Under the pieces are notes generated by a model, which did not search any database, was not told the origin of the DNA, and saw nothing but the letters and a program-made list of their open reading frames with translations. From NCBI RefSeq assembly GCF_007860175.1, contig NZ_SJPX01000001.1, positions 1,302,001 to 1,366,000 on the forward strand: 64,000 nt of DNA, in the 5' to 3' direction. Position 1 is the first letter of the stretch; every line of letters starts with the position of its first letter. The translations under genes were made by a program, and so were the position numbers. The DNA is from Rubripirellula reticaptiva. GTDB taxonomy: Bacteria; Planctomycetota; Planctomycetia; Pirellulales; Pirellulaceae. Of the stretch, positions 53,073 to 61,682 are shown piece by piece.

Positions 53073-54376
53073 GTCGCTGCGAGATACTGATTGTTGAACA
53101 GTCCGGCCAGTGGACCGTTGCCTGTGGTGACGAGTCGGTGGTGATCGACGCCGCTGCATCACCGACCGAGCTTGCAGATGCGGCCGGTGTTTGGATCGAC
53201 GGTTTGAAGTTTAAGAACGTCGCCTGCGTTTTGTCGCCAGCTTCGACGTCATGTTTCTTTGTCGCCATGCGTCCGGCTGACAACGTTGATGTGCGAGATC
53301 GAACTGCGATGGCGTTCGAACTTGAAGATCACTTGCCAATGGATGCGGAATCTTTTGTTGCCGATTATGTCGTGACGGACGGTGACGAGGGCAAGATCGT
53401 GGCGGCGGTCGCGATTGAATCGGATCGTTGGAAGGCGATTGCTGACGCTTTCGAAGCAAACGGAATCGTGATCCATTCGATCGTGCCGCAGTCCATCTTG
53501 GCGACGCGGTCGGTGGTCGAAAGCGAATCGTTGGTCGGACGCGTTCGATTGCTGTTGGGCATCGATGACGCGTTGGATTCGATTGCGATTCACGATGGAC
53601 GCGTTGTGTCATGGAAACACTTGCAGCTCGATGGCGAAGCGATCTCACGTCACGGTGTGATGGATTTTGGTGACGTTAATCGAGTGTTGATGGCCGGGGC
53701 AACACCGGAATCAGCGGCGATGATTCGCGGCTCGCTCGATTGCCAAGTCGAGTGGATCGATGAATCGGCGATGCTGCACGCTCAGCGAGGTGCCGCGTCC
53801 TACTTGGCGGATCGCAGCGGACCTTGGTTCGAATTGCGCCGCGAGAAACTGGCCCCGCTGGATCGGCTACGCGGTGTTCAACAGAGTTTGCGATTGTTGG
53901 CGTTTTCCGCAGTGGCTTTCTTGCTGGCGATTGCGATCGGCGGTTGGTATCGGACGTCAAAGATCGAAAACGAAATCACTTCGCTTCAAAAGCAACAACG
54001 GGCGTTGTTCGAGACCGGGTTCCCTGACACCCGAGTGCCCGGCGCGATCCTTCGTCGTGTTCGCAGCGAGCACGCCAAGGTGATCGGATCCAGTGGCGCG
54101 GCGGCGATTGATGTGCCGACGCCAGCGCCGATGGTGCTGCGGCGTTTGATGGCCGCGTTTTCGCCAGACGTTCGATTCCAGTTCGAATCGATCGAGATCA
54201 ACGATGGTCAAGTCGATATGGATTTGGTGGTTCGCAGTCCTGTGGATGCGGGCAAGATCGCATCGGCGATCGCGGCGGCCGGTTTCCAAGTCAATCCACC
54301 CGTCACGACTCAGAAGGACGCCAAGTCGTTTGTGTCAGCGATCGAGGCGACTTGGTTAGAGGAGCCGTCGCTATGA
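53069..54376 (+). CDS. gspL: GspL-like platform protein
   Basis: 435 residues. The cytoplasmic N-terminal half has the actin-like GspL/PilM fold: ILIVEQSGQWTVACG, DRTAMAFELEDHLPMDAESF (docking region for GspE in other species), VAAVAIESDRWKAIADAFEA, and IVIHSIVPQSILAT. A membrane helix (LRLLAFSAVAFLLAIAIGGW, about 275-295) is followed by a coiled segment (TSLQKQQRALFET) and a ferredoxin-like periplasmic domain (RRLMAAFSPDVRFQFESIEI). Links GspE to GspM. Overlaps gspC by four bases and gspM by four. Confidence 0.87.
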   Translation: MSRCEILIVEQSGQWTVACGDESVVIDAAASPTELADAAGVWIDGLKFKNVACVLSPASTSCFFVAMRPADNVDVRDRTAMAFELEDHLPMDAESFVADYVVTDGDEGKIVAAVAIESDRWKAIADAFEANGIVIHSIVPQSILATRSVVESESLVGRVRLLLGIDDALDSIAIHDGRVVSWKHLQLDGEAISRHGVMDFGDVNRVLMAGATPESAAMIRGSLDCQVEWIDESAMLHAQRGAASYLADRSGPWFELRREKLAPLDRLRGVQQSLRLLAFSAVAFLLAIAIGGWYRTSKIENEITSLQKQQRALFETGFPDTRVPGAILRRVRSEHAKVIGSSGAAAIDVPTPAPMVLRRLMAAFSPDVRFQFESIEINDGQVDMDLVVRSPVDAGKIASAIAAAGFQVNPPVTTQKDAKSFVSAIEATWLEEPSL

Positions 54377-54930
54377 GTGGCTGGTCAAACGAAGCGGTGC
54401 GGCGCCGATGGTTCGTGGCGATTGCAATCCTGATCTTAGGGGTTTACTCGGTCTTTGGACTGTTGGACGCACGGTCGGCTGCGGACCGGTTGGGCCAAGC
54501 GTGCCGAGACTTGGACGAGGTCCAAACGAAGATTTCACAGATCGACCGATTGAAAGACGGCCCGCGAGTCGCGGCGTTGGAATTGCAGTCGCCCGCCGAG
54601 ATCAGTAATCGAATCGAGGCGGCCCGACAGGCAGCCGGCTTGAATCAGGCGGCCCTGTTGCGAGAACAGCCGACGGATCCTCAGCGAATCGGTCGCAGTG
54701 ATTTTGAAATGCGGATGACCACGATCGGGCTGGCTCCGTCGACGATGGTTCAGATTTTGAAGTTCTGTGACGCGCTTCGGGACGAAAAATCAGGGACGAT
54801 GGTTCGAGACCTGCGGTTGTCGGTCCCCAGAAGTCCGGAAAATGGAAATCAGGCAAATAGCGGGGACGTGGAGAAATGGGATGCCGAGATGACCTTGACC
54901 CAGATGATCTTTTCACCGAAGTCTAAGTAA
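54373..54930 (+). CDS. gspM: GspM-like platform protein
   Basis: 185 residues from an ATG overlapping the gspL stop (ATGA). One membrane helix (WFVAIAILILGVYSVFGLLD, about 13-32), a helical coil (ADRLGQACRDLDEVQTKISQ), then a ferredoxin-like domain (IGRSDFEMRMTTIGLAPSTM, VQILKFCDALRDEKSGTMVR, KWDAEMTLTQMIFSP). Matches the small GspM/PilO group that pairs with GspL. Ends the gsp operon; no GspN or prepilin peptidase follows. Sequence identity to known GspM is low, so position is the main support. Confidence 0.78.
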   Translation: MSGWSNEAVRRRWFVAIAILILGVYSVFGLLDARSAADRLGQACRDLDEVQTKISQIDRLKDGPRVAALELQSPAEISNRIEAARQAAGLNQAALLREQPTDPQRIGRSDFEMRMTTIGLAPSTMVQILKFCDALRDEKSGTMVRDLRLSVPRSPENGNQANSGDVEKWDAEMTLTQMIFSPKSK

Positions 54931-55097
54931 TGAACGGAAACTAAGTTCGGGCTCTTACCCTCCCTCTGGGCGGCGTGTGATTTTGTGGTTGTCAATGCCT
55001 GAGTTATTTCCGAACAAGTCCTAGGTAGCCAAGAAACCTTGGCGTTGTACTCGTATTAAATTTCTGCATTTCTAATGCTTCGATTGGCCATTCACGG

Positions 55098-55985
55098 ATG
55101 AAGCGGCTCGCCCGACGATTGCTGTTGGAATTGGGTGCTGGTGTGATCATCACCAGCGCGGTTGGCGGGTGCGCGTCGTGGAAGAACAGCAACGAATCGA
55201 TCATTCAGGTTGAATCGAAACAGAACCCCGATCTGGCTCGCCGATTGACACTGGTTGGCGTGAAAGAGTTCGGGATGGGCAACCTCGAAAAGGCAACGCA
55301 AAAGTACATCGCCGCGATCTCGGCAGACCAAACCTACGGTCCCGCGCACAACAATCTTGGATTGTTGCACTTCGAAGATGGCAATCTGTATCAGGCGGTC
55401 TTAGCGTTTGAGCAAGCGATGGAGTTCATGCCTTATGATCCATCGGTCTACTACAACTTGGCGTTGACGTTGGAATCGGCCGGCAAAGTGACCGAAGCAA
55501 TGGATCTTTACCGCCAAGCGATTCAGATGGCACCGGCCAATCCCGTCTTTTTGGGCAACCTTGTGCGTTTGCGAATTCGACTGGGTGAATCAGGGCCCGA
55601 CTTGAATCAGCAACTGCAAGATTTGGTGCTGATTGAAACGCGGCCACAGTGGCGCCGTTGGGCAGATCGTCAGCTGGCGTTGTTCTTTAACGATGCCCTT
55701 GATCGTGGGCCAGAGGCTCCGGAATTCAACCCTAATGATGAACCCGACGAAGCGGTCGAGTTCCGCATCGAAGACCGAGTGATCGATTTGACACCCAAGT
55801 CGCGACCGAAGGCTTCGGAAATTGGTGACTCTACCGAATTGCCTTCATCAACGCGTTTGAATGAGCCGGTCCGATCATCCGCATCGCCTCGCGCTGCTCC
55901 ACCGCCTCGACCTACCGCGATCCCTGATCCTTTTTCGATCGAGACGATGCCACCGAGCATCGAAATGCTGCCGACACCACACTAA
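55098..55985 (+). CDS. TPR lipoprotein
   Basis: 295 residues. N-terminus MKRLARRLLLELGAGVIITS and lipobox AVGGC. Three TPR units: VKEFGMGNLEKATQKYIAAI, YGPAHNNLGLLHFEDGNLYQ and YNLALTLESAGKVTEAMDLY, each with the Ala/Gly pattern at positions 8 and 20. A Pro-rich, disordered C-terminal tail follows (about 215-295). 167 bases after gspM and on the same strand. It resembles PilF/PilW-type pilotin lipoproteins that assist secretin assembly, so a role with the secretin GspD is attractive, but this is inference and the TPR count is shorter than in typical PilW. Confidence 0.82.
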   Translation: MKRLARRLLLELGAGVIITSAVGGCASWKNSNESIIQVESKQNPDLARRLTLVGVKEFGMGNLEKATQKYIAAISADQTYGPAHNNLGLLHFEDGNLYQAVLAFEQAMEFMPYDPSVYYNLALTLESAGKVTEAMDLYRQAIQMAPANPVFLGNLVRLRIRLGESGPDLNQQLQDLVLIETRPQWRRWADRQLALFFNDALDRGPEAPEFNPNDEPDEAVEFRIEDRVIDLTPKSRPKASEIGDSTELPSSTRLNEPVRSSASPRAAPPPRPTAIPDPFSIETMPPSIEMLPTPH

Positions 55986-56023
55986 TGCGATCGCCAGCAA
56001 CATCGCGTCGTTCAGCGATCAAC

Positions 56024-56995
56024 TTACTTCATTGGCGGAACAACGATCGTCGGCTTTGCTTTGGCCGATACAACCCGTTCATTGCGCTGTTGAGGCGGGA
56101 CGACGACGCCGCACGAAACGATAAACTGGATCGCTTCGTCGATCGTGATGTTTAAATCGATTGCTTCGCTGCGTTTGACGGTGACGGTAAAACCAGTCAT
56201 CGGCATCGGGCTGGTAGGCATCAGCACGCTCAGCACAGGTTCGCCGTTGGCTTCGGCGATCTCCACCATGCTGTTGCCCGTCACAAACCCGAGCGACCAG
56301 ATGCCCTGGCTGGGGTACTGGATTGCAACGACTCGGTTGAATTCAATTTCACGTTCGCTGAACGCAAAGTCGGTGACTTGCTTGACGCTGCCGTAGACCT
56401 TGTTGACAACCGGGATGCTTAGAATCGTGCGATCAAATGCGTGAACGAACCAACGCCCCAAACCGAACGTGAACATTCGGCCCAAGAAATACAGCGCGGT
56501 CGTGAACACGATCAGGAAGACCGGCACAACAAGCGTTCGCGGCATGTATTCCAGCTGCACATAGTGATGCCAGTAAGCTCTCGCGCTGGCCGGCGCCGGC
56601 GTGAACGGTCCAAAGTAGTCCGCTCGTTCATCAACGATGTTCTTGACGTATTCCGGAAAGAACCGTCGTCCGGTTGGGTCGGGAACGTATCGCTGGCCTT
56701 TGTAGGTGAACCCATCGAGTCGGCGTTCGTTGTTTGCGATGGCGCCTTCGGGAAAACCGGTTTTGGTGTCCTCGATCTTCCAGACAATCGCTTGTTGGAT
56801 CCGGTATTCAATCGGTCCCAGCACGTAGCTGTCGATGGTGTTCCAAGCCCAAATCAGCACAACAATGGTCAGCAACGGCGGCAGCACCACACCAAGGCCG
56901 CGCAGAATCGCGCGTCGGAAGCCGGCTCCGCGAGTGGGTTTGGCGTCTGCGTCCGAATCGGAAGGGGGGGCGAGATCAGAGCTCATCGGATCCAT
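56024..56995 (-). CDS. DUF502 membrane protein
   Basis: 323 residues. After an acidic N-terminal tail (MDPMSSDLAPPSDSDAD), the first helix is VLPPLLTIVVLIWAWNTIDS, a loop with YVLGPIEYRIQQ, then a second helix pair (LVVPVFLIVFTTALYFLGRM) and VHAFDRTILSIPVVNKVYGS with VKQVTDFAFSEREIEFNRVV and WSLGFVTGNSM, the DUF502 signature. The rest is beta-rich (VLSVLMPTSPMPMTGFTVTV). An insertion of about 70 residues lies between the first two helices (VPDPTGRRFFPEYVKNIV), longer than usual. Function unknown in the family. Convergent with the TPR lipoprotein. Either ATG 56995 or 56986 could start it. Confidence 0.87.
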   Translation of the reverse strand: MDPMSSDLAPPSDSDADAKPTRGAGFRRAILRGLGVVLPPLLTIVVLIWAWNTIDSYVLGPIEYRIQQAIVWKIEDTKTGFPEGAIANNERRLDGFTYKGQRYVPDPTGRRFFPEYVKNIVDERADYFGPFTPAPASARAYWHHYVQLEYMPRTLVVPVFLIVFTTALYFLGRMFTFGLGRWFVHAFDRTILSIPVVNKVYGSVKQVTDFAFSEREIEFNRVVAIQYPSQGIWSLGFVTGNSMVEIAEANGEPVLSVLMPTSPMPMTGFTVTVKRSEAIDLNITIDEAIQFIVSCGVVVPPQQRNERVVSAKAKPTIVVPPMK

Positions 56996-57097
56996 GATTA
57001 GAAAGGTCGTCGGTTAAGTTCGGTCCGCCAAAATCGAACTCGGTGTCAGTCGACTCTATCGGGTGTCTGCGTTGGTTGTCTGTATCGGGTTGCTGAT

Positions 57098-57946
57098 TTA
57101 GTGGCCGCGGACAGCCCGTGCCGTGACCGCCCAAGTGACTTTCGCGGCACCAGCCTGTTTCAAAGCGCCCGCCACCGCATCGGCAGTCGCTCCGGTCGTC
57201 AAAACGTCATCGACTACTAGAATATGCCGATTGGCGATTTGGGGCGATCTAGGTGAAGCATAGCTTTTTCTGACCGAAAACGCACCGTGAACATTTTTTT
57301 GCCTAGCTTCGTCATCTAGCCAGGCTTGTTTTGCAATCGCACGGTTTAGCTTCAGCAGTCCTCGGCTCGGCCGATTGAGCGATTTGGCGACCGATTGGGC
57401 GACGGAAACGATTGCGTTTCCTCCACGCGTCATCTGCCGCGTCAGGTGCGACGGGACGTAAGTGACGCAGTCAGGCACGGCCGAGCCCGCAAAATACGCT
57501 GCCGCTCGTTGCCCGAGTCGCCGCCCCATCGCGTCGGCGAGCGGGGCGTTGTGAACATATTTTGCGGCCACAACGGCATCACAAACTCGCCCGTTGTAGG
57601 ACCACAGCGCGATCACAGCGTCAAATTCGTGAGAATGGGATCGACAGTTTTGGCACTCGACCACCGATTCAGCAGGCGCCGAACGATTGACCACGATCGA
57701 TTGCGGGCTTCCGCATCGCCGACATGCGGAAGCCATCGCCGAAGCCGACATTTCAAGAGCGGTGTCACAGACGGGACAGAAATCGTCGTCGCCGCGGACC
57801 GGGGCGTTACAAAGACGACAAACTGGCGGCAAAATCAGTTCCAAGACCGCGTTTTTCGCGGCCACCCAAGTGTCCTGCAGTAGTCCCAAATTCCGTTCGG
57901 TATGCGTTTCACGGGCAGGTTCGGAACTCTTTTCCAAATTTTTCAC
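57098..57946 (-). CDS. ComF-family phosphoribosyltransferase-like protein
   Basis: 282 residues. The N-terminal half has four CxxC-type pairs (CRLC, CPVC, CRRC, CQNC), the zinc ribbon of ComF proteins. The C-terminal half is a PRTase fold ending in ANRHILVVDDVLTTGATADA (PRPP-binding loop), preceded by the family turns YVHNAPLADAMGRRLGQRA, VPSHLTRQMTRGGNAI and KSLNRPSRGLLKLNRAI. ComF is linked to DNA uptake in competent species; most members have an unknown role. The first 33 residues before the zinc ribbon are extra. Separated from the DUF502 gene by 102 bases, same strand. Confidence 0.88.
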   Translation of the reverse strand: MKNLEKSSEPARETHTERNLGLLQDTWVAAKNAVLELILPPVCRLCNAPVRGDDDFCPVCDTALEMSASAMASACRRCGSPQSIVVNRSAPAESVVECQNCRSHSHEFDAVIALWSYNGRVCDAVVAAKYVHNAPLADAMGRRLGQRAAAYFAGSAVPDCVTYVPSHLTRQMTRGGNAIVSVAQSVAKSLNRPSRGLLKLNRAIAKQAWLDDEARQKNVHGAFSVRKSYASPRSPQIANRHILVVDDVLTTGATADAVAGALKQAGAAKVTWAVTARAVRGH

Positions 57947-58248
57947 TGCGAATGCGAACCTGAGTGGACGTAGGATGTCTAAGTTGTCGAGGTTCCAACG
58001 GGAGCGTTAAATTCGCACCTATCGGATCCCAGGGAACAGATTTAGCGGTTCACTCGACAGCAGAGTGGAAAGTAGTTTGTTTCTAACTTGCCTCTGGTAT
58101 ACCCTGAAGTGCAAGAAGGGCGTTTGATCGGCCGCAGAATCATTTCGATTGATCGAAAATTTCTGGTTTAGCCGCCAAGCGTGTTTTTTATTGTCTTTTT
58201 CTTTGTGCTCCGCAGCCGCGCCCTTTCCGGGTGCCACTGGAGGTTGAA
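57947..58248. other. Intergenic region
   Basis: 302 bases between comF (minus) and the weak frame at 58249. I see no gene, hairpin or repeat; the comF promoter should lie here. Confidence 0.45.
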
Positions 58249-58584
58249 ATGCGTTTCGAACAGATCACCGCCGTCGTCACACGAAACTTGGTCAATGCCA
58301 TGGTACGTGAGATTACAGTCGCGCGCTCGTTCGTCGCCGCAACGATCCTCCATCGTTGGCTGCATCGGATGCCACTCAGTGCAATGCCACACAGTCCATT
58401 GCTTCTGGGGACCGCCAGCTATCTAGTCGGCTCGTTATCCCCCAGCGACTTTGCTGCGTTTGTCGTCGCCCATGGTGATCAGAGCGAAACGCTCTTAGCC
58501 ATCACGGGCACGAAACGCGGCGGTGTCGGCTACCAACCTTGTTTGGTAACGGCAAATTGTCCGGCCCGATCCGCTAGAGGCTAA
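58249..58584 (+). CDS. Uncertain orphan frame, 111 residues
   Basis: ATG at 58249 with GGAGG six bases upstream, a very good ribosome site. The protein MRFEQITAVVTRNLVNAMVR continues with a hydrophobic patch (LLLGTASYLVGSLSPSDFAA) and an irregular tail rich in Gly and Arg. No family recognised, composition only moderately gene-like, and an opposite-strand frame overlaps it. May be a young or decayed gene, or a chance frame under a good ribosome site. Confidence 0.35.
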   Translation: MRFEQITAVVTRNLVNAMVREITVARSFVAATILHRWLHRMPLSAMPHSPLLLGTASYLVGSLSPSDFAAFVVAHGDQSETLLAITGTKRGGVGYQPCLVTANCPARSARG

Positions 58585-58877
58585 CAGCCCTGGCACACGG
58601 TAGTGGTGGAAACCGCTACCGCGAAGAATCGGAACCGACCGGCGAAGAGTCATCCAAAGCGAATCGCTTTTGGTGGGTACTTTGCTGCGGTTACTGCTCG
58701 GCAATGACGCGCTGGCTTTGGCCTTTGTGACCCGGATCCTGCTGGATTCGTTTCATGGCCCGAGTCGTTGGCATACGTCTTGGTTCGATCGTGACTGAAC
58801 GTTCATTCGCATTGATTGCGGCCGAATCGTTTGCATGACGGAACCTCGTTATCCGCACCGATCACAAAGACACCGTC
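58585..58877. other. Intergenic region upstream of the sigma factor
   Basis: 293 bases without a supportable gene; the sigma-factor promoter is expected here. A weak imperfect hairpin (GGTAGTGG / CCGCTACC around 58600-58621) is the only structure seen. Confidence 0.4.
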
Positions 58878-59462
58878 ATGAAATTCACTGATAACACTTT
58901 ATTCACCATCGAGACTCGAACCGTTGCCGACCTTGTTCGCGCAGCACAGACGGGCGACCGAGACGCCTTTGGCGAGCTGTTCCAACGTTACCGACCTGCC
59001 ATCGTGGCGCTGGCGATGCGACGCGTTCGCAACGCCGACGAAGCCGAAGAACTTGCACAAGATGTTTTCATCCAAGCGATGCAAAAAATCGAGCAACTGC
59101 GAGTCCCCGAGGCCTTTGGTGGTTGGTTGCGACGAATCGTTCACCGCATGGCGATCAATCGCACAACCCGCAACCGAAGCGCGTTGGCGTGCGATCCAGA
59201 AGTCATGGAAGCCACTTGCCTAGCGATCGGCGCACCGGATGAATTCGCCGAAAAGCGAGAGGAAGCAAAGGCGATTCGCGACAGCATCGATCGACTCGGC
59301 GACTTGGACCAAGAAACGTTGAAGGCGTTCTACTTGCAAAGCAAGTCGTTGATCGAAATGAGCGACGAGTGCGGCGCACCGGTCGGTACGATCAAGCGTC
59401 GCCTGCACGTCGCACGAAAACGACTGGCCAAGGAAATGGACGACCAACTTATCTCGGCTTGA
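58878..59462 (+). CDS. ECF-type RNA polymerase sigma factor
   Basis: 194 residues. Region 2: DRDAFGELFQRYRPAIVALA with the core-binding DEAEELAQDVFIQAMQKIEQ; promoter-melting part VPEAFGGWLRRIVHRMAINR. Region 4: LDQETLKAFYLQSKSLIEMS then APVGTIKRRLHVARKRLAKE, a helix-turn-helix for the -35 element. Region 3 is absent, as in ECF (sigma-70 group 4) members. No anti-sigma gene is next to it; the following genes are convergent. A strong terminator follows 59 bases downstream. Binding specificity cannot be predicted. Confidence 0.92.
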   Translation: MKFTDNTLFTIETRTVADLVRAAQTGDRDAFGELFQRYRPAIVALAMRRVRNADEAEELAQDVFIQAMQKIEQLRVPEAFGGWLRRIVHRMAINRTTRNRSALACDPEVMEATCLAIGAPDEFAEKREEAKAIRDSIDRLGDLDQETLKAFYLQSKSLIEMSDECGAPVGTIKRRLHVARKRLAKEMDDQLISA

Positions 59463-59520
59463 TCACCATTGCTTAACGGCTGCTGACCGATAGCAGTCAT
59501 TGTTTGCCGCCATGAAAACT

Positions 59521-59565
59521 AACCGGCTCGATAAGAAACTTTAGTTTTAAATCGAGCCGGTTTTT
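59521..59565. terminator. Intrinsic terminator between convergent genes
   Basis: 12-bp perfect stem AACCGGCTCGAT / ATCGAGCCGGTT with an 18-base A/T-rich loop, then TTTTTG. It serves the sigma-factor gene and, read on the other strand (AGTTTTCATG after the stem), probably the converging HEAT-cupredoxin gene. Confidence 0.85.
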
Positions 59566-59581
59566 GTGGGCGGCGTGACGA

Positions 59582-61513
59582 TTAATTATTGCTTGGCGAC
59601 GCGGTTTCCAAGTACCACATCAATTCGAAAATCTCGTCTTGGGTGTACTGGTCCATCAGTGCTTTGGGCATCATCGAAACGCTTGATGGCACCATGGCTT
59701 CGATGTCGTCCTGAGCTACGACGGTTGGCTCTTTTGCTTCGGGGCTCGACATCAGGCTGACGTTATCGTCGTCTTCTTTGACCAACACGCCCGTGATCGT
59801 GCGACCGTCGACGGTCAAGATTCGCTGCATCATGTACTTGGCATCGATCTTGTGTGACGGGTCCAGGATCTCGCGAAGGACTCCCATTCGATCACCCTTC
59901 CAACGCGTCAGCACGTCGGTCAGTTCGGGGCCGATGACGCCGCCCTCGCCGGCTACTTTGTGGCATCCCGCACACGAGGCTTCGGTGAAAATTCGTTTGC
60001 CAAATTCAGGAGTTCGGCCGACCATGCCTTGGTCAAGTTTGTCTTTGAAGTCGTCGATCGTCCACGATTGAACAAAGGCTCGATTGCTGCCGATTGGATT
60101 GGCGGGTTCGATGGGGTTTTTCAGCCACTCGTCGAGGTTCTCGGTCACGACCATCACGCCGTACATGCGATACCAGTGCTGCGGGAACGTACAAACGAAC
60201 GGATATTCGCCTGGTTCGGTCGGTGCGGTAAACGTTAAACGGGCTTCGCCATGCGCCGGCACCATCTCGGTTGCTTCGATGACTAGGTCCGACTTTGGCA
60301 CGTATTGAAGTCCATCACGTCCGCCGGTTGGTCCTGCTTCGAGTCCTAACTGGGCGACCTCTTTCAAAGTTCCCGGCATCGAAATCACCATGTTGTGCGG
60401 CATCAGATCGTGATTCTCGAGGACAATCTGAACCGGTCGTCCTGCTTCGACGGCAAAGTAGGTGAGGTCGTAACGCATTTCTTCTTCGACGGTTTTGATT
60501 CGTACCATGCGAACTGAGATTTCGCTCAGACGGGCACGATATTGACGAGCCGTTTCGGACGAAACGCTGGCCATCAAACCGTCGGCCAGTTGCATCGCAT
60601 CGGTGAAGGCGGCGCTGGTACGCTCGGACGCCGGAGTTTTTTCGGCGGTGTCGACAAGGTTGCTCAGCAGTTCTGCACTGACGGACTCTTGCCGGTCCTC
60701 GTCGCGGATCATCAGCAACGTCTTAACGGCGGCAGTTCGTAGCTTGGCATCAGCCACCAGCGGAGCGACCATTTCAAAAGTGTTAGCTTGATCGGTCGGA
60801 ATGAACCCCAGCGCATTGATGGCGGCATTGCGAACCGACGTTGACTTCGATTCGGTCAGAGTCTTGACGACAAAGTCACGAATCGACGGTGGCATTTTCT
60901 TTGGCGGCACCAGTTCGGTGGCGTGAAGCAGTGACAGCGTTTCGTCGTTGCCAATTGCCGCATGCTCCAAAGCAATCGCTTCGCTGCCCGATACCGACAA
61001 GCCTGCGAAGCCAACCGATTGGATGAAGTCATCGCTGGATTTTGTGGCTTCGACCAACTCGTCGGTACTGGCGGGTAGATCAGCTTCATGTCGCCGAATC
61101 ATCATCGCCGCTAGTTCGCGTTTAGTACGTCGGACGGCGCGGTCATCGCCTTCGACTCGGTCCACTGCACCAAGTAACACGGATACCGGACTGGCGGTTT
61201 CCAGCATCATCAACGCGTCGACCGCTTCTTCGCGAAATTGGGGAGACATGCCGGCGCGCGAGATGATTGCCGAGTACACCGGGATGTACTTTACGTCGTC
61301 CGTTTTGCGGGGCACCATCAGCAGCCGAGCATTGTCGAGTCGTTTTAGCTGGTAGGCGACAATCCGCGGGCTCTTGTCCAAGAAAACCGTCGGGGCTTCG
61401 ACGGCTGTTGTGCTTGCTGATGAGCCATGACCGTGGTCGTCAGCAACAACGTCGTCAGCAAAAACAAGGCAAGTCGATACCAGAAGGATCAAGCAGCTAA
61501 AGTGAACCCGCAT
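59582..61513 (-). CDS. Secreted HEAT-cupredoxin-cytochrome c protein
   Basis: 643 residues. Signal peptide MRVHFSCLILLVSTCLVFA then D. HEAT-like helical repeats (about 60-330) with LRTAAVKTLLMIRDEDRQES and similar pairs; a cupredoxin domain (about 345-455) with copper-like ligands: His in DLMPHNMVIS, and Cys-x4-His-x3-Met in FVCTFPQHWYRMYGVMVV, plus GEYPFVCTFP; then cytochrome c with CAGCHK (about 516-521). The axial Met for the haem is likely in the following helices. Length and order match the planctomycete family of paired HEAT and cytochrome proteins. A periplasmic electron-transfer enzyme linked to the neighbouring gene seems likely. Starts at ATG 61513. Confidence 0.86.
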   Translation of the reverse strand: MRVHFSCLILLVSTCLVFADDVVADDHGHGSSASTTAVEAPTVFLDKSPRIVAYQLKRLDNARLLMVPRKTDDVKYIPVYSAIISRAGMSPQFREEAVDALMMLETASPVSVLLGAVDRVEGDDRAVRRTKRELAAMMIRRHEADLPASTDELVEATKSSDDFIQSVGFAGLSVSGSEAIALEHAAIGNDETLSLLHATELVPPKKMPPSIRDFVVKTLTESKSTSVRNAAINALGFIPTDQANTFEMVAPLVADAKLRTAAVKTLLMIRDEDRQESVSAELLSNLVDTAEKTPASERTSAAFTDAMQLADGLMASVSSETARQYRARLSEISVRMVRIKTVEEEMRYDLTYFAVEAGRPVQIVLENHDLMPHNMVISMPGTLKEVAQLGLEAGPTGGRDGLQYVPKSDLVIEATEMVPAHGEARLTFTAPTEPGEYPFVCTFPQHWYRMYGVMVVTENLDEWLKNPIEPANPIGSNRAFVQSWTIDDFKDKLDQGMVGRTPEFGKRIFTEASCAGCHKVAGEGGVIGPELTDVLTRWKGDRMGVLREILDPSHKIDAKYMMQRILTVDGRTITGVLVKEDDDNVSLMSSPEAKEPTVVAQDDIEAMVPSSVSMMPKALMDQYTQDEIFELMWYLETASPSNN

Positions 61514-61564
61514 GTCGGTCCCAAATCGGTAGGTAGTGAAGCGGTGAATCGTAAAACAACGAGG

Positions 61565-61602
61565 GCCCCGCCGAGTTGCAAGACTCGGCGGGGCTTGTTT
61601 TT
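61565..61602. terminator. Strong hairpin between the two PVC-type genes
   Basis: 12-bp perfect stem GCCCCGCCGAGT / ACTCGGCGGGGC, 6-base loop, then TTGTTTTT on the plus strand. On the minus strand (the gene direction) the trailing bases are CTCGTTGTTTT, so it may terminate the right-hand gene's transcript before the HEAT-cupredoxin gene. Confidence 0.65.
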
Positions 61603-61682
61603 CGGTGACTGAATGTCGCTACGAATTGGGCCGATTGGTTTGATTCGCAGCTGACATTCAATTCAAGTCTCAACCCACGCGA

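Noticed and set aside
54960-55097. Promoter elements for the TPR lipoprotein
   Set aside because: An AT-rich patch (TATTAAAT) exists but spacing to any -35 candidate is wrong.
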